Source: Arenicola marina (lineage: Eukaryota > Annelida > Polychaeta > Arenicolidae). Taken from it: a DNA stretch of 64,000 bases. Positions 1-15,217 of this stretch are shown piece by piece; within the stretch, counting starts at the first letter, position 1; each line of letters begins with the position of its first letter. The notes below the pieces were generated by a model. That model did not search any database. It saw only the letters and a list, made by a program, of their open reading frames with translations, and was not told where the DNA came from. The position numbers and the translations under genes are program-made. Location: contig OZ025248.1 of assembly GCA_964019135.1 (NCBI GenBank), positions 71,988,119 to 72,052,118 of the forward strand, read 5' to 3'.

Positions 1-194
1 TTTTTTTTAATTGTGCTTATGCAACTGTTTTATGGTTTCACGAGATGAAACGAGGTTTCATGAATTAAGACACATGTCGCTTGCCATATAGGCCAGTATT
101 TTGTTTGAGGCGGTCAGCTGAAGAGCAGGGTCGTGCAATAGAAAGTTAGGAAGGATGAAGACGAGTGTCTACTAGTCATGTCGAGTGTCGGCAT

Positions 195-1172
195 CGTTGT
201 TTGTGTTTCATTTCAAACCGGGGAGGGGGTCGGGGGGGGAGGCTTTCTATACTTTTCTTTCTTTCTGTTCTATTTTGAACTATTCATCCAATTTTTAGGA
301 TAAATTCAATCTCATAGATTTATTATTCTGGTCATAAAATGTATGCCCTATCGTCCGTCTTTATTCTTCACAATTTTGCGATGTATTTTCATTCAATTAT
401 GTTGACAATGACAGCGATTTTTTCACAGTATTGACGTTAAATCAACTACATATGAAGTATATAATTGTTCATGTACTAGATGAAAAATCCCAGCAATGTA
501 TTCAGTACCCCCACGCCCCCCGTTGTTTGTGTTTCATTTCAAACCGGGGAGGGGGTCGGGGTGGGGAGGCTTTCTATTCTTTTCTTTCTTTCTGATATAT
601 TTTGAACTATTCATCCAATTTTTAGGATAAATTCAATCTCATAGATTTATTATTCTGGTCATAAAATGTATGCCCTCTCATCAGTCTTTATTCTTCACAA
701 TTTTGCGATGTATTTTCATTCAATTATGTTGACAATGACAGCGATTTTTTCACAGTATTGACGTTAAATCAACTACATATGAAGTATATAATTGTTCATG
801 TACTAGATGAAAAATCCCAGCAATGTATTCAGTACCCCCACGCCCCCCGTTGTTTGTGTTTCATTTCAAACCGGGGAGGGGGTCGGGGTGGGGAGGCTTT
901 CTATTCTTTTCTTTCTTTCTGATATATGTTGAACTATTCATCCAATTTTTAGGATAAATTCAATCTCATAGATTTATTATTCTGGTCATAAAATGTATGC
1001 CCTATCGTCCGTCTTTATTCTTCACAATTTTGCGCTGTATTTGCATTCAATTATGTTGACAATGACAGCGATTTTTTCACAGTATTGACGTTAAATCAAC
1101 TATATATGAAGTATATAATTGTTCATGTATTAAACGAAAAATCACAGCAATGTATTCAGTACCCCCCACGTC
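195..1172. repeat. Three tandem copies of a 326-bp repeat
   Basis: Copies begin at about 195, 521 and 848 (spacing 326 and 327), each starting CGTTGTTTGTGTTTCA. The copies are nearly identical, so the triplication is recent. Unit B has only one counterpart (about 14590-14870). The segment is AT-rich with a G-rich run near its start and has no coding capacity I can support. Confidence 0.9.
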
Positions 1173-2331
1173 CCCCCCCCCCCCCGCCCCCAGGTTTGGT
1201 TCTGACTGAAGTCTGTCATTGCGAGTACAATGTTTATCTGAATGACATGGCTGGCTACATCTCAGTAAATAACTGATGTAGAGATTGAATGGGAGGGTAT
1301 ATTTCCTTCATAACCAGTGAACATAGCAAAAGTAGCAAAACCTTGCGCTAGTTAACATTGAGGCACTATTTATTGAATCAGGCAATTGTAGCTGTTTTCC
1401 TAGAAGAGGTGTCATCATTGGTGCATATATTGTCCGCCGGACACTAGCATAGCTTTTTTTAAATGAAATTAAGATGGAGTTGCCGCAAAACCTTGATGCA
1501 GAGGAAAAATTTACTTATCTCACTGGCGATTTCAATATTTAATAACTGTGACGAAGAAAACAGCAACATTTATTGAGGACATATGTATTTACGCATGATC
1601 CAATTGTCAATCAAACACTGTTGGATATAATGTACACGGATCGCCTAAACCATCTTTAAATCCGATCGAAAAGAAATTGCGTCTTATCTAACGTTTGTAT
1701 GTCTGGTCCAATTCTGGAGCAGGTTCGCTCCATAATGATTCTATTGGTATAGCTTAATAGTAGTCTGCTCTGGAAACAACAATAAGTGTTACGCAAGGGT
1801 TACCCAGATTAGGATATTACGTAGCTGATATTTTTTTTATATTTTCCATTTGTTATCTGTATCTTACATACGCACATGGCGTTTAAAGGGGGGGGGGGTC
1901 AGTCTGTTATGCACCAATTGGCGATTTTGCAGAAAATTGCTGACACTCTTAAGAGATTTGAACATTTTCCCACATTTGTATAAATACAGTGTTATCATTA
2001 ATGTTTTAACAGTAGCGGGTATCTTACTAGGATCAAGCTTTCGTTCTTACGATGTCTAGTATACGCCGTCATAACACTGGAGAAGTAAAACATGCCAACG
2101 ACTTAATTCTCTCTTTAATAAATGATTTGATAACATATTATTGAGCTCGTCTGTACAGTCATTAAATCGTGTATGGTGGTGTATCTACGTAATTTTAGAA
2201 TGTTGGATCATCAGTTCTCTCTTTCGCGATCAACAATAAAATGAAATCCTACTGAAATGAAATCCTACTCTTTAGCCTCCCCCACCCCAAAGAGAAAATA
2301 ATTTAAGGCATTTGTTTTCGTTATAATGCAA
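1173..2331. other. Non-coding flank downstream of actin A
   Basis: The first part (to about 1840) is absent from unit B. The second part aligns with 14880-15217 and then 18122-18254 of unit B, where the LINE-containing insertion interrupts it. It has a run of G near 1889 and no open frame resembling a known protein. Confidence 0.6.
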
Positions 2332-2337
2332 TTTATT
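2332..2337 (-). terminator. Polyadenylation signal AATAAA of actin A
   Basis: On the minus strand this reads AATAAA, 390 bases past the actin stop codon. The same hexamer is at the matching place in unit B (18255-18260). That gives a predicted 3' UTR of about 0.4 kb for both genes. Confidence 0.7.
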
Positions 2338-2726
2338 ACTTGCTGTAGACCAGCTACATACAAATACTCAATGCAATGTTAATACAATGATCATATGAAA
2401 GACACATTCTGACGTACACAAATCCTGAAATGAAGATGATGGCCGATTTAATAACATGAAATGTTTTCACTAAGAACAGAACAGCAAAGTTCTGACTAAC
2501 TGCATAACTACACAGGAAATTCCGAACATAAATATCTCAGAATGCACCTTAACATGGAACCTTTATAATGCACACCATGATGATACTCAGTCATAAAACA
2601 GGGAAATAGTAATAAGTTCGGCGTGTGACTGCATGATTGCACCGGACAGGATGAGGACGAGGAGCTCTTTGCACAGACTGATACTGATATATGATGATAT
2701 CGGGATGGGGATGACAATGGTATGGC

Positions 2727-5843
<3,117 letters not shown>

Positions 5844-6370
5844 GATTGATGGGTTGTCAACTTCTGCGTCGCTTAGCACTGAACAAATTCAAAAACTGTG
5901 ATTCTTAGTCTCAAAAAGAAAACAAGAAGTGAAAAAGATCATATATGTGTACAGAGGGGTAGAGACCCCTGCATAAAATGTTCACTCTTTGCATAAGTAT
6001 ATGTCAAGAGCCACTGAGTAACACGCGAAAGGTGATATTAATGCGGATAATGGGCGAGGCATATTCAATATATATAGAAAAAAATCTATTACATTATATA
6101 ATATAATATAGAAATAAATCCTACAAAGTAATTATATAAATATAACAATATATTACATATCCTTTTTGTTGTTATAATTGACTTTACAGCAACAACTTGG
6201 CACTTACATCGATACGATTTCTTTCGATGACTGGTTGACCGTGTATCGTTAACCGTCTCGGCACTGGCGGGTATAGCCTGTACAGTTTACGGTAAAAAGA
6301 GAGTTCCTTCTTTCGTGGTGGTCTGCTTCCTTCTGGTGGTTGCTGCTCGCACTGTTTCTCTCAGGTTTCT
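5844..6370 (-). promoter_or_regulatory. Actin A 5' UTR with probable leader intron
   Basis: Reading the minus strand from a TATA box at 6394-6401, a start site is expected near 6365-6370. A good donor (GTAAGT, 6202-6207) would end a leader exon at 6208. An acceptor (TTTGTTCAG) at 5879 and upwards would start the coding exon at 5878, 35 bases before the ATG. Actin genes commonly carry such a leader intron. Unit B keeps the acceptor (exon start 21726) and a slightly weaker donor (GTAGGT, exon end 22056). The splice pattern is inferred, not proven. Confidence 0.55.
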
Positions 6371-6393
6371 GTCCACATCACACCGTCCGTCAG

Positions 6394-6401
6394 TTTATAT
6401 A
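6394..6401 (-). promoter_or_regulatory. TATA box of actin A
   Basis: The minus strand reads TATATAAA, about 550 bases upstream of the ATG and upstream of the inferred leader exon. The matching position in unit B (22242-22249) reads CATATAAA, a weaker version. Confidence 0.65.
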
Positions 6402-6498
6402 GAGACAAAGCTGCACCCAACCACCATAGCCAGAGTCATTTTTGAACCTTCCATCACCCCACTAGTCCACCCCGGAACGCCTAGTTAATCCAGAAGTC

Positions 6499-6508
6499 CC
6501 TTATTTGG
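6499..6508. promoter_or_regulatory. CArG box 1 (SRF site) of actin A
   Basis: CCTTATTTGG fits CC(A/T)6GG exactly and lies about 98 bp upstream of the TATA box, a usual place for SRF sites in actin promoters. The aligned site in unit B is CCTTATAAGG (22348-22357), also an exact fit although the A/T core differs. Confidence 0.65.
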
Positions 6509-6653
6509 TGGCCAGGGTCATGTCAGGACACAGTAGCCTCAGTGCCCCCCCCCCCCCCCCCGCCACACACACCTGATTCACGCCCTCAGTTCACGTCCTG
6601 TGCTTACTACGAATATCGATCTCCTCACCGATGACATGGAAGGTGCCCGCCAG

Positions 6654-6663
6654 CCTTATTTGG
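6654..6663. promoter_or_regulatory. CArG box 2 of actin A
   Basis: CCTTATTTGG is a second exact CC(A/T)6GG match, about 250 bp upstream of the TATA box. Unit B lacks the surrounding stretch but has a 9/10 match (ACAAATATGG, 22451-22460) close to the matching place. Confidence 0.55.
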
Positions 6664-6793
6664 CCATCGACCGCTGTGGACACTCAGGTTGGTTCTTCCG
6701 CCAGGTAAAGCCACGGGTCAACTTGTATCTCACCTTGTCATACCTCGCGCACTGTAGGCGGTCCTTCCGTTGATTGACAGCCGAGAGCGACTT

Positions 6794-6803
6794 CCATATA
6801 TGG
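6794..6803. promoter_or_regulatory. CArG box 3 of actin A
   Basis: CCATATATGG is a third exact CC(A/T)6GG match, about 390 bp upstream of the TATA box and just inside the right edge of the duplicated unit. The aligned unit B sequence CCATATACGG (22602-22611) breaks the A/T core at one base. Confidence 0.55.
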
Positions 6804-7023
6804 AGTGAGTGACACGAGCCGCCCAGGTGAGTGTGTTTGTCAATACACGGGTTTACACTTCCGCGGCCATTTTGACCTACTTTCAGATGGTGAGTAAGAG
6901 CATGTGTGCTGACTTTCCAAGCTGTCGAAGGCATTCCAATATTACACACCTGCATACATTGATATCTGCTTCGCTTGGAGCAAATTAATGCTGTAATGTG
7001 AAAGCTAGTTTGCAAGGAGATCC

Positions 7024-7195
7024 CAGGGGCGGATCCAGAAAATCTGGATAGGGGAGCCGGTTTCAGGGTCGAACCCAGATATGCTGGATAGATGGGACCG
7101 GTTTCGGTTTTCATATGTTAAATGGTATAACTTTCGCCCCTAAAATGGGGGGCCGGGGGTTGAGTCGCCCCCCCCCCCCCCCGGATCTGCCCCTG
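7024..7195. mobile_element. MITE, hAT-like ends (family 1, copy 1)
   Basis: The left end reads CAGGGGCGGATCCAG and the right end reads GGATCTGCCCCTG, forming short terminal inverted repeats. The interior has a diagnostic block (CATATGTTAAATGGTATAA) and a long C run. The same end and core blocks recur at 27396-27568 (inverted) and 63785-63912. The CAGGGGCG end resembles hAT superfamily termini. The element has no coding capacity, and a clean 8-bp target duplication is not evident here. Confidence 0.75.
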
Positions 7196-8705
7196 GATCT
7201 AGCCTAGTATACATATTGGTAGCCAAACTTCTTATGCAATCATGCACATTTTTCACTTTAGATATGCTTGTCTTGGCACCATGCCGAAAGGTTAGAGTAA
7301 AGACAAGGGGAAGAGCATTCCCAGTGATCCTGATGAAGGAAAGCACCCCTAGTCTGGACCAAATATGATGTTGGAATCGTTTAAACTCTCTCCTATTAAA
7401 CAATTATCTGCCCCGGCCTCAGGAGCAAGGCTAATGCTGACACATTTGATGAACTAGCTGCCATGTATATTGCGTTATTGTATAAATATATATATATTTT
7501 TTTTTCATTATTAAAATCATATTAATTTATTTCATGAGTAAGTTTCCCGGTATATTATTTTATTGATATTGTTGACTTCATCAGTTAAAATAGATATGGC
7601 ATTCATAGTGTGAGATGCTAATATTGGTATGAGTTTCTACGCATCTGATATGTTAGAAGTAGATATAAGTCAACTTCACTTTATCTATAACGATAAATGC
7701 AACTTTCATGTATAAAAAATATTAAGCTGCAAAGAGACATGAAATATCAAGTACCGGTACAATTGATTGATTCTACATATTTAATATTATTAGAAAAATT
7801 GTCAGCCTCGTGGAAGATACGTATGTGGTAATATGTGTCAATATATACACAATATACACAAGCTGTCTTTTCCTTCACAATTTATGTATACTAAATCTGG
7901 GTTGGTTTATTTCTCCAAAAGATGCCTTGTTTGCTATGTGAGCTACACTGCATAAATTCAAATGTATGTTTGTATTATAAAATCCAATTAAGTAATTAAT
8001 GGTAGAGCTAGGTAGTATATAATGATAAAATATCAAATTATCTGTCACGAATTGTTCACTTGTCTTAAGTTACTGTCTTTGGTGAATTTCTTTTCAGACC
8101 TCAAGGTGGGTGGGGATGCTCATTTAGTCATGACGGGGTGGGGCAATTCGCAGAACACCCGTTCTGATGAGGTGTTCACTTTCCTCAAGCCAACCACCCC
8201 CCCCCCCCCCGAGACCCCCCTTCCCTTAAAACCCCACCGCCAGTTTCAGACCCCTTCTCATCACGCCACTTACGCCCGTAAAGGACCCCTCCCCCTCCAC
8301 CAATCTACTATTGTTGTCTCTACTAGCCTGGCGATTTCGACCATTTGCCTCCCTAATCTGATATAAATATGTAACGAGACATTTTAATACTTTGTGACTA
8401 AATTGTATGTGTGGTTGTGCCATAAACAACTTTGATGCTCAATCCCCGGGCTCAAGCCTACAGCTTGTAGCACGTGCGGAATGTTTACTCACAATTGGAT
8501 CAAGCCTCGTTCTGATTCTGCCGCGACTTCCTTATAAGGCAAAGTGTAAACCCCAGTATGGAGGGGTGGCGACTGTGGCATGCTATTTATAAGGATGATA
8601 TACACCTTCAGTTGATTTACCGCAGTACTTGAATTTGTAAACACTGATCAAACAGTCGTGTTAGGTGTTCGAGGGATACAAATATAATCGGACATAAATC
8701 CAATA
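7196..8705. other. Non-coding, no gene seen
   Basis: AT-rich sequence with an AT dinucleotide patch near 7480 and a C run near 8196-8209. No open frame resembles a known protein on either strand. Confidence 0.5.
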
Positions 8706-8800
8706 CAGGGGCGGATCTAGGCATTTGTGAAAGAAGGGGTGGGGGGCTTGGTTTTGCGGGGAAAATTATGAAAAACCTATTGTTTTTAATATTCTACCGA
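8706..8800. mobile_element. Isolated CAGGGGCGGATCTAG end, probable MITE fragment
   Basis: The sequence starting at 8706 matches the left terminus of the family at 7024 and is followed by a G-rich patch as in those elements. No matching right end was found nearby, so it is either truncated or the end of a longer diverged element. Confidence 0.4.
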
Positions 8801-10603
8801 CTCTCGTTCTTATTTAGGAATTTATTTGCTGGAGGTTAAAAGGTTCATGAGTACATGACTACATAAAAGTATACAAGGATTTCGAAGATAACAATTATAA
8901 TTAAATCGACATGTAAACTTAATCAGAATCCAACATGGCGTCTAGTTCGAAAATCCCCATGCTTATCACTGTATAGTAAGAAAGATTTTGGTGTTTTTTT
9001 AGACTGGCTACATATTCTCTGCTTAAGGTCCATCATGGCGTTCAAAAGGGCCGCCAAAATATGCCAAATTCACTTGGTTTAATGGTTGATTGTCAATAAA
9101 AACATTTGTTGCAAATGCAAATTTCTGCCTTCGCTGCACAGGTTTTTTTTTAGAACGCTAAAACGTGTTAATGGTGGAGGTTCGATTATCGGTTATCTTT
9201 GTGCGATCGAACTATATGTCTCAATATTGTTGTTGCTTGTTGATGTGTATTATTTGTGTTGCCTTTAGGCTTGCCGCTACGCTTGTCCTGTTGAGCCCCA
9301 TCTTTGATGAGGTCAATTTATTTTTAACCGTCAACAAAAATATTAGTACACCAAGATAGGTCATACGGCGAGCGCCCATTGTAAAATGTGTAATGCGGCG
9401 AGTAGTGGCGCCGCTATGCGGCGAGCGCGTAACGTTGGGCTGCCACTGCGCTGAAGATAATGTTGTCTGCGTGATAAGCGGCGCCCTGAGAACTACAAAT
9501 TGAATTTTAGCCCTATTAATCCCGTTGATGTAAAGCCTGGTGGTGCCCTTTCAGGTATATTTAACATTAAATATAAGTACTATTTTTTTTAGGCGGCAAT
9601 AAATAGTTGTTAGCGTCATCTAGGCGTCATATGCCGAGAACGTCATTCACTGACAGTCTGTTTCAAAGTGTTTGGCTCTCCTAACTTTGCTGGCTGAAAA
9701 CTAAGATGTACCCTTGACTGTTCGATTATTGAACACAACTTCACAATTATTTAGCATAGGCCGTCTCCTGTCTTTATTTTATTTGGTCACACCGTAGGTT
9801 AGTCTACCCTTCGACGCCACTGCAGGCCTGTCCACCCTGGGGGGGGGGGGGGGGGTAAGGGATATTTCCATATTTGGGAATGGGGTGTTCATTTCACCGT
9901 GAACTGGGGTTGAGGCCAATGATTCTTCGTGGACTGTGAATGGGGTATTAACCGACCGTCTTGATCAAGGGTTTTCATTATTCGTAAACTGGGAATTACA
10001 ATATTACATAACCGTGAATCGGGAAATCGCTAATTTATATCATGTATCCGCCTTGCTATGTATGCAGGTAATTCATCGCAAGCTGGTAATAAAGAAATGT
10101 ACTCTTCCTGATCTTGGAACACGACCCCCCCCCCCGCCCCCCACCCCCACTGCAAACTGAGGCTCCCAACAAGTGTAGGCCTATAACAAACACCACGACG
10201 CCCGAAGTTCGGTGATATATATTCTAAGCCTAAATAATAATAATAAACAACAAAGCCATGCCTAGCTCATTGATATTTTTTGATACAAAACTACAAACAT
10301 CAACAAGATTACTCATTTCTACAGAAACTCTGAGCCATGAGCAGCTTTAAGAATATAAACTTCTTCAGCTGATGCGGAAACTGGACTTATTCAAGTCTTT
10401 CCTTCTTGCATTGACCACCCATCTTTTGGATCTGAAAAATAATAATAAAAAACAACATTTTATAAATGCTTATAAACATAAAAAAATATGACTGCACAAG
10501 CGCTAAGTAGAAATGCAGACAAAGGTTTGGTTAATTTTGACAAAGCTGACAAAGCTAGCCAGACACTGGGAGCCGGACACCCATGGCAGCTATAGGTCTA
10601 TAT
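8801..10603. other. Non-coding, no gene seen
   Basis: Contains three loosely repeated (A/G)CGGCGAG motifs near 9365-9425, a 17-base-class G run near 9839 and a C run near 10126. A patch near 9030-9060 has ATGGCG and GGCCGCCAAAATATG, related to the GGCCGCC repeats near 12545-12700. Nothing resembles a protein or RNA gene. Confidence 0.45.
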
Positions 10604-10666
10604 TTGGCGCAAGTGCCCCCAGGCAGGCCCGCTTGAAGCGGGCTTGCCTGGGGGCACTTACGCCAA
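10604..10666. repeat. Near-perfect 31-bp inverted repeat with 1-base spacer
   Basis: The arms 10604-10634 and 10636-10666 are complementary except at about two positions, around a single G at 10635. The tip reads GCCCGCTTGAAGCGGGC. A smaller hairpin with the same GCCCGC/GCGGGC arms lies at 10851-10868. DNA of this form can extrude as a cruciform, or it can be the foldback end of a transposon. Its function is unknown. Confidence 0.85.
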
Positions 10667-13600
10667 GGTCTATATATGATCATATACTATATGGTTGGAG
10701 TTAACTTTGATTTAAACCCCAGGACATTGATTAGGACACCTGATTGCACATTCGTTAGGCTCTGAGCAGTCACTTGAAGCTTGTTGTCATCTGATAATTA
10801 TTAAGTAATGATTGGCAACGATAGATTTTTGACTGCTTTTACTTGCATCAGCCCGCTTCGACGCGGGCGATAATAGAGAATTATCGGCAATTGCGGCGGT
10901 GATAATCGATGCACGATACCAATGACTGATAAATTAACGCAAGAAGCATGTCTTACCTGTCTTTTTCCTTGGCAAATCTGAAGATTGGCCTTCCTTGACA
11001 TTCCTTTCGTGAATTCGCGCAATTTATGGCAGAACAAACTTGGAGTTGATGCCTGTTGACGGCGGCACTGTGCATCCCTACGCGCTCACCGGTTGGCGGC
11101 GCCACCGGAGAACGATTACAAGGAAATCGCCGCGTGACCTATCTTGGTGTACTAATATCAAGGATAGTGTATAATAGGATGCCCAACTGTAAACTTCCCC
11201 TATGGGCCAATAGGGCTGTACAGTTCTCGCGAGTTCTATTTCCGGTTTAGGTCTTTTGGGGACCAACAAAGAAACACGTGCTCTTAGAAGGAGTGCGCAT
11301 CACGCTGGTGCCTTGCTGCAACTGCGTGACTCGCATTCATTGTAGTCAACGTTTTAGTGTTGGGAACCGGCCGGCTGCGCGGTTTGTGCGTGAAGCATCG
11401 AGTGGGTGTGAAACTATTTTTTGCGTGCTTTGGTCCAGGCATGGCTAACTATATAATCATAACATAATTAAAGATAAAACATTTATATCTCCATAATGCA
11501 TGTGGTCCGTTCGATGAGACTGTTGGAAGCGTTGTATTTTGAGCCAAATCATCGATTTTTACAGTTCTACTACAAACGGAGCACCATTCCTCACCTGCTC
11601 AGTCCATATAAGGAGCGTTGTTACGTAACCATAGATACCGCGCGCAGACACGCGCGTCATGATGATTATTACGTCATACGACATGGAAAACCCCGCGCAG
11701 CACGTTGGATCGCCTGACACTGACAGTCACTCATGAGACAACCGCATTCTGGTTTATCAACTGCCTAACCGCTCATACATTACATAAATCTACTCGGATG
11801 GTTATAATTTGGATATGCACATAACTTCAGTGGTTAGTTGTGCTTCCAAAGACAGCTTTAGCCGATATTGTGTGTGAAGCGAATGAAGGCAAACGACCGG
11901 AAGGTAGGCAGCACGTACAGGCCGTTGAGGCTAGGCATTGACGTAGAGCATATGTATCCCTGTCTCGTGGGGTCTCGATAAGATCCCGAAGTGATTGTAC
12001 GGCCCTATTGTGACAAAACAAACCGAGGCGCCACCTGAAATACCGTGTTAGAATGTAAACGAAAGCACGTGGTTGAATGGTAGCGCCGTATCCTGCACAG
12101 TATCGTATCAACAGAAACGTTTATGTCAATTTAACAATAGCTTCAAGATTCTCGTAGGATGTGGCTTTTGTAGAATGTTTCTCTTTGGTGGGGTTACCGA
12201 GCTGCACCGGGGGTCTGCGGTGGGGGACGGGTGCCAGGGGTGGGGGAGGGGGGGAGATATACCGGATTTGATGAGGCGGGAAAGCCGGGATCGGTAAAAT
12301 CTGGTAGGGCAGTACTTGGGGTGGAGAGGCCGTCGTGCATCTTCATCACCTCCTCCCTGTAAGGGTCGGTGGCGGTGGGGGAGTGGGGGAGCGGCAAAGG
12401 GGGGGGGGTGGCTTTGCTATTCTTGCTGAGTTATGTACTAGTACCCGCGGCGGTCCTGCAATGTATTGTACTCTGGTGGTAAAAGAACCAAATTTGAGTT
12501 TGAGGTACGGAAAAATTGGACTATGGACTCAGGTCAGATATTTACAAATGGCCGCCATTTTCAAGATGGCCGCCAAGATAACCAAAGAAAGTTTATGAAA
12601 TAATAGTTCCAAGATATTATTGTACGAATTTGTACTTTTGCAGTTTTACCTGGTGAACAACGCAAAATAAGAATTCATTGGAATAAGACAAAATGGCCGC
12701 CAATATATATATATATTTTTTTAAATAGCAAAACGTCCAAGAAATGTATTTTTTAGCGCACATTTGAAGTTTGACCAAAGACCTTACTCTGATAAGACGC
12801 CACACTCAGCGGGCCCAATGGTATCGCGCGACTGCAGCGCCGCCAAGCGGATGAAGTTGGATGCCCGCTGTCAAAACGATGTCGGGTGAAACGATTGGCA
12901 GCTGCTATGTTTAGCGCTTTGGTTGCAGCAACAACATTAAAAAACAGCAACCCGAACTATTATTTTTTTGTTTCCCAAAGAACAAGCAAAGGTAATTTTT
13001 ACTCTGAATAAACATTTATGGCGTTAATTCCAAAATATATGAAATCATTATGAGCGATAATTGATGAGAATTTATAGTTGCTGGGGAAGCGGCGTGAAGT
13101 TGGAAACCAGAGGCAGACAAATTAAACGATTGTGTTTCTTTTAACCAGGTGTCATTTTAAGGGTTCATTGTGCATGAATTGAAACCAATATCTTTATAAT
13201 AGTACAAGTGAATAATCATGTCCATCTTAACTCTCTTCAGTGCCAAACTGCTGTAATTCTAGCTAGCTTCTAGCTTGACATGTTAGAAATACAAATAGTG
13301 ATGGTCCTGTCTTCATAGAAGTCTTTGCATTGCATGTATGAATAGTATTGGTGCATAATCATATCCAATAACAGCGATAGTCAGATAGAAATTAATAACT
13401 ATATTATAAGCCTAATAATGATAACTATAATATCAATTCATCAGATTTTAGCCGGCCAATGGTTGTCGATTTAAGTAGGATGCATTAATTGTTATAAGTT
13501 ATAACGTGATGCATGCAAAAACATTGAAAAGCTGTAAAAAGATGTCCACTTCGGGTGATATTTTGGCTGAATTTAGAGCAATATCTATATAAATATCCAT

Positions 13601-14424
13601 GTCTATATGGAGTAACCAACTACTTTTTGTGAAGAAAGACACATTTATTTAGCACTGGCCTTTAATTTTGGGCTTGTGTATAGGTTCAGCTATCATCCAG
13701 TGTGCTTTCCAATGGTTGTCAAATCAGGGTTGACATCAAAGTGTTCAAGTAGTTGCAGTTACCAGTAATCAGGGCTTAACATTCTTCTTGGTTACCGATG
13801 CTAACCGATGCTAACATTAATGTATTTCTTCTTGTTAAGATGCCCAAAGCTCAGTTGTGGAAAGTACTACACTACATCATCAACCTAGCATTCCCTATAT
13901 ATCCCCTGGCAAGAAGAAGTGAAAATGTCCGCTGCAGAAATTGAATTGGTGCAGCGCAGAGCTTAAATGAAGATAGCTCAGCTCGAAAATATGCAGAAGA
14001 AATCACAAATGCTTGTGGTTTGTGCATTTAAACTTAATAACTACGTCCTATATGAAGACATTAGAACTAATTCCTAAAATGTCCTTTACATGCATATAGT
14101 ATGTATACTTATATGTATCTTCAGAGTATTACAGTCTCTTTTTGGAAATTAGATGATTACTGTGACTGATTTAAGCTTTCTTGTTGACCGATTTTGATAC
14201 CTTGATATACACCATCCTTGCTAATATCTTTGCCGTCAATAAACATTTTATTGGCTTTCCTTCCATACATGCTTGCAATTCATTTTTCAACATACGACAC
14301 GCCCACATAAAGGTGACTTATTTTCAAAGTTGCTTAGACTTCACCGCAGTTTGTTGTGGAAGTTATGGATATTGAGGAGATTAATTAGGGTGAAAATTAC
14401 TATTCGAACAATATCAACGGTGAG
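10667..14424. other. Non-coding spacer between duplication units, no gene seen
   Basis: The first half is moderately GC-rich with G runs near 12240 and 12400. The block 12545-12700 contains several copies of AAATGGCCGCC / AAGATGGCCGCC, which look like YY1-type motifs but may simply be repeat-derived. The remainder to 14424 is AT-rich. No exon with a recognisable product was found. Confidence 0.45.
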
Positions 14425-15217
14425 TTTTTAATTGTGCTGATGCAGCTGTTTTATGGTTTCACGAGATGAAACAAGGTTTCATGAATTAAGACACATGTCG
14501 CTTGCCATATAGGCCAGTAGTTTGTTTCAGGCGGTCAGCCGAAGAGCAGGGTCGTGCAGTTGAAGTTAGGAAGGATGAAGGCGAGTGTCTACACTCGTAT
14601 CAAACGGCGGGGGGGGGGGGCTGGGGGGAGGGGCTTGTTCTATTTTTAACTATTCATCCAATGTTATAGGCTAACTTCAATCTCATAGATTTACTATTCT
14701 GGTCATAAAATGTATGCCCTCTCTTTATTCTTCACAATTTTGCGATGTATTTTCATTCAATTATGTTGACAATGACAGCAATTTTTTCACAGTATTGACG
14801 TTAAATCAACTACATATGAAGTATATAATTGTTCATGTACTAGATGAAAAATCACAGCAATGTATTCAGTAACCACCCATTCCATTTGTTTATCCGTATC
14901 TTACATTCCCGCATGGCGTTTAAGGGGGGGGTGGATCAGTCTGTTATACACCAATTGGCAATTTTGCAAAAAATTGCTGACACTCTTAAGAGATTTGAAC
15001 ATTTTCCCACATTTGTATAAATACAGTGTTGTTATCATTAATGTTTAAACAGTAGCGGGTATCTTACTATGATCAAGCTTTCGTTCTTACGATGTCTAGT
15101 ATACGCCGCCATAACACTGGAGAAGTAAAACATGCCAAAGACTTGATTCTCTCTTTAATAAATGATTTGAAAACATATTATTGAGCTCGTCTGTACACTC
15201 ATTAAATCGTGTATGGT

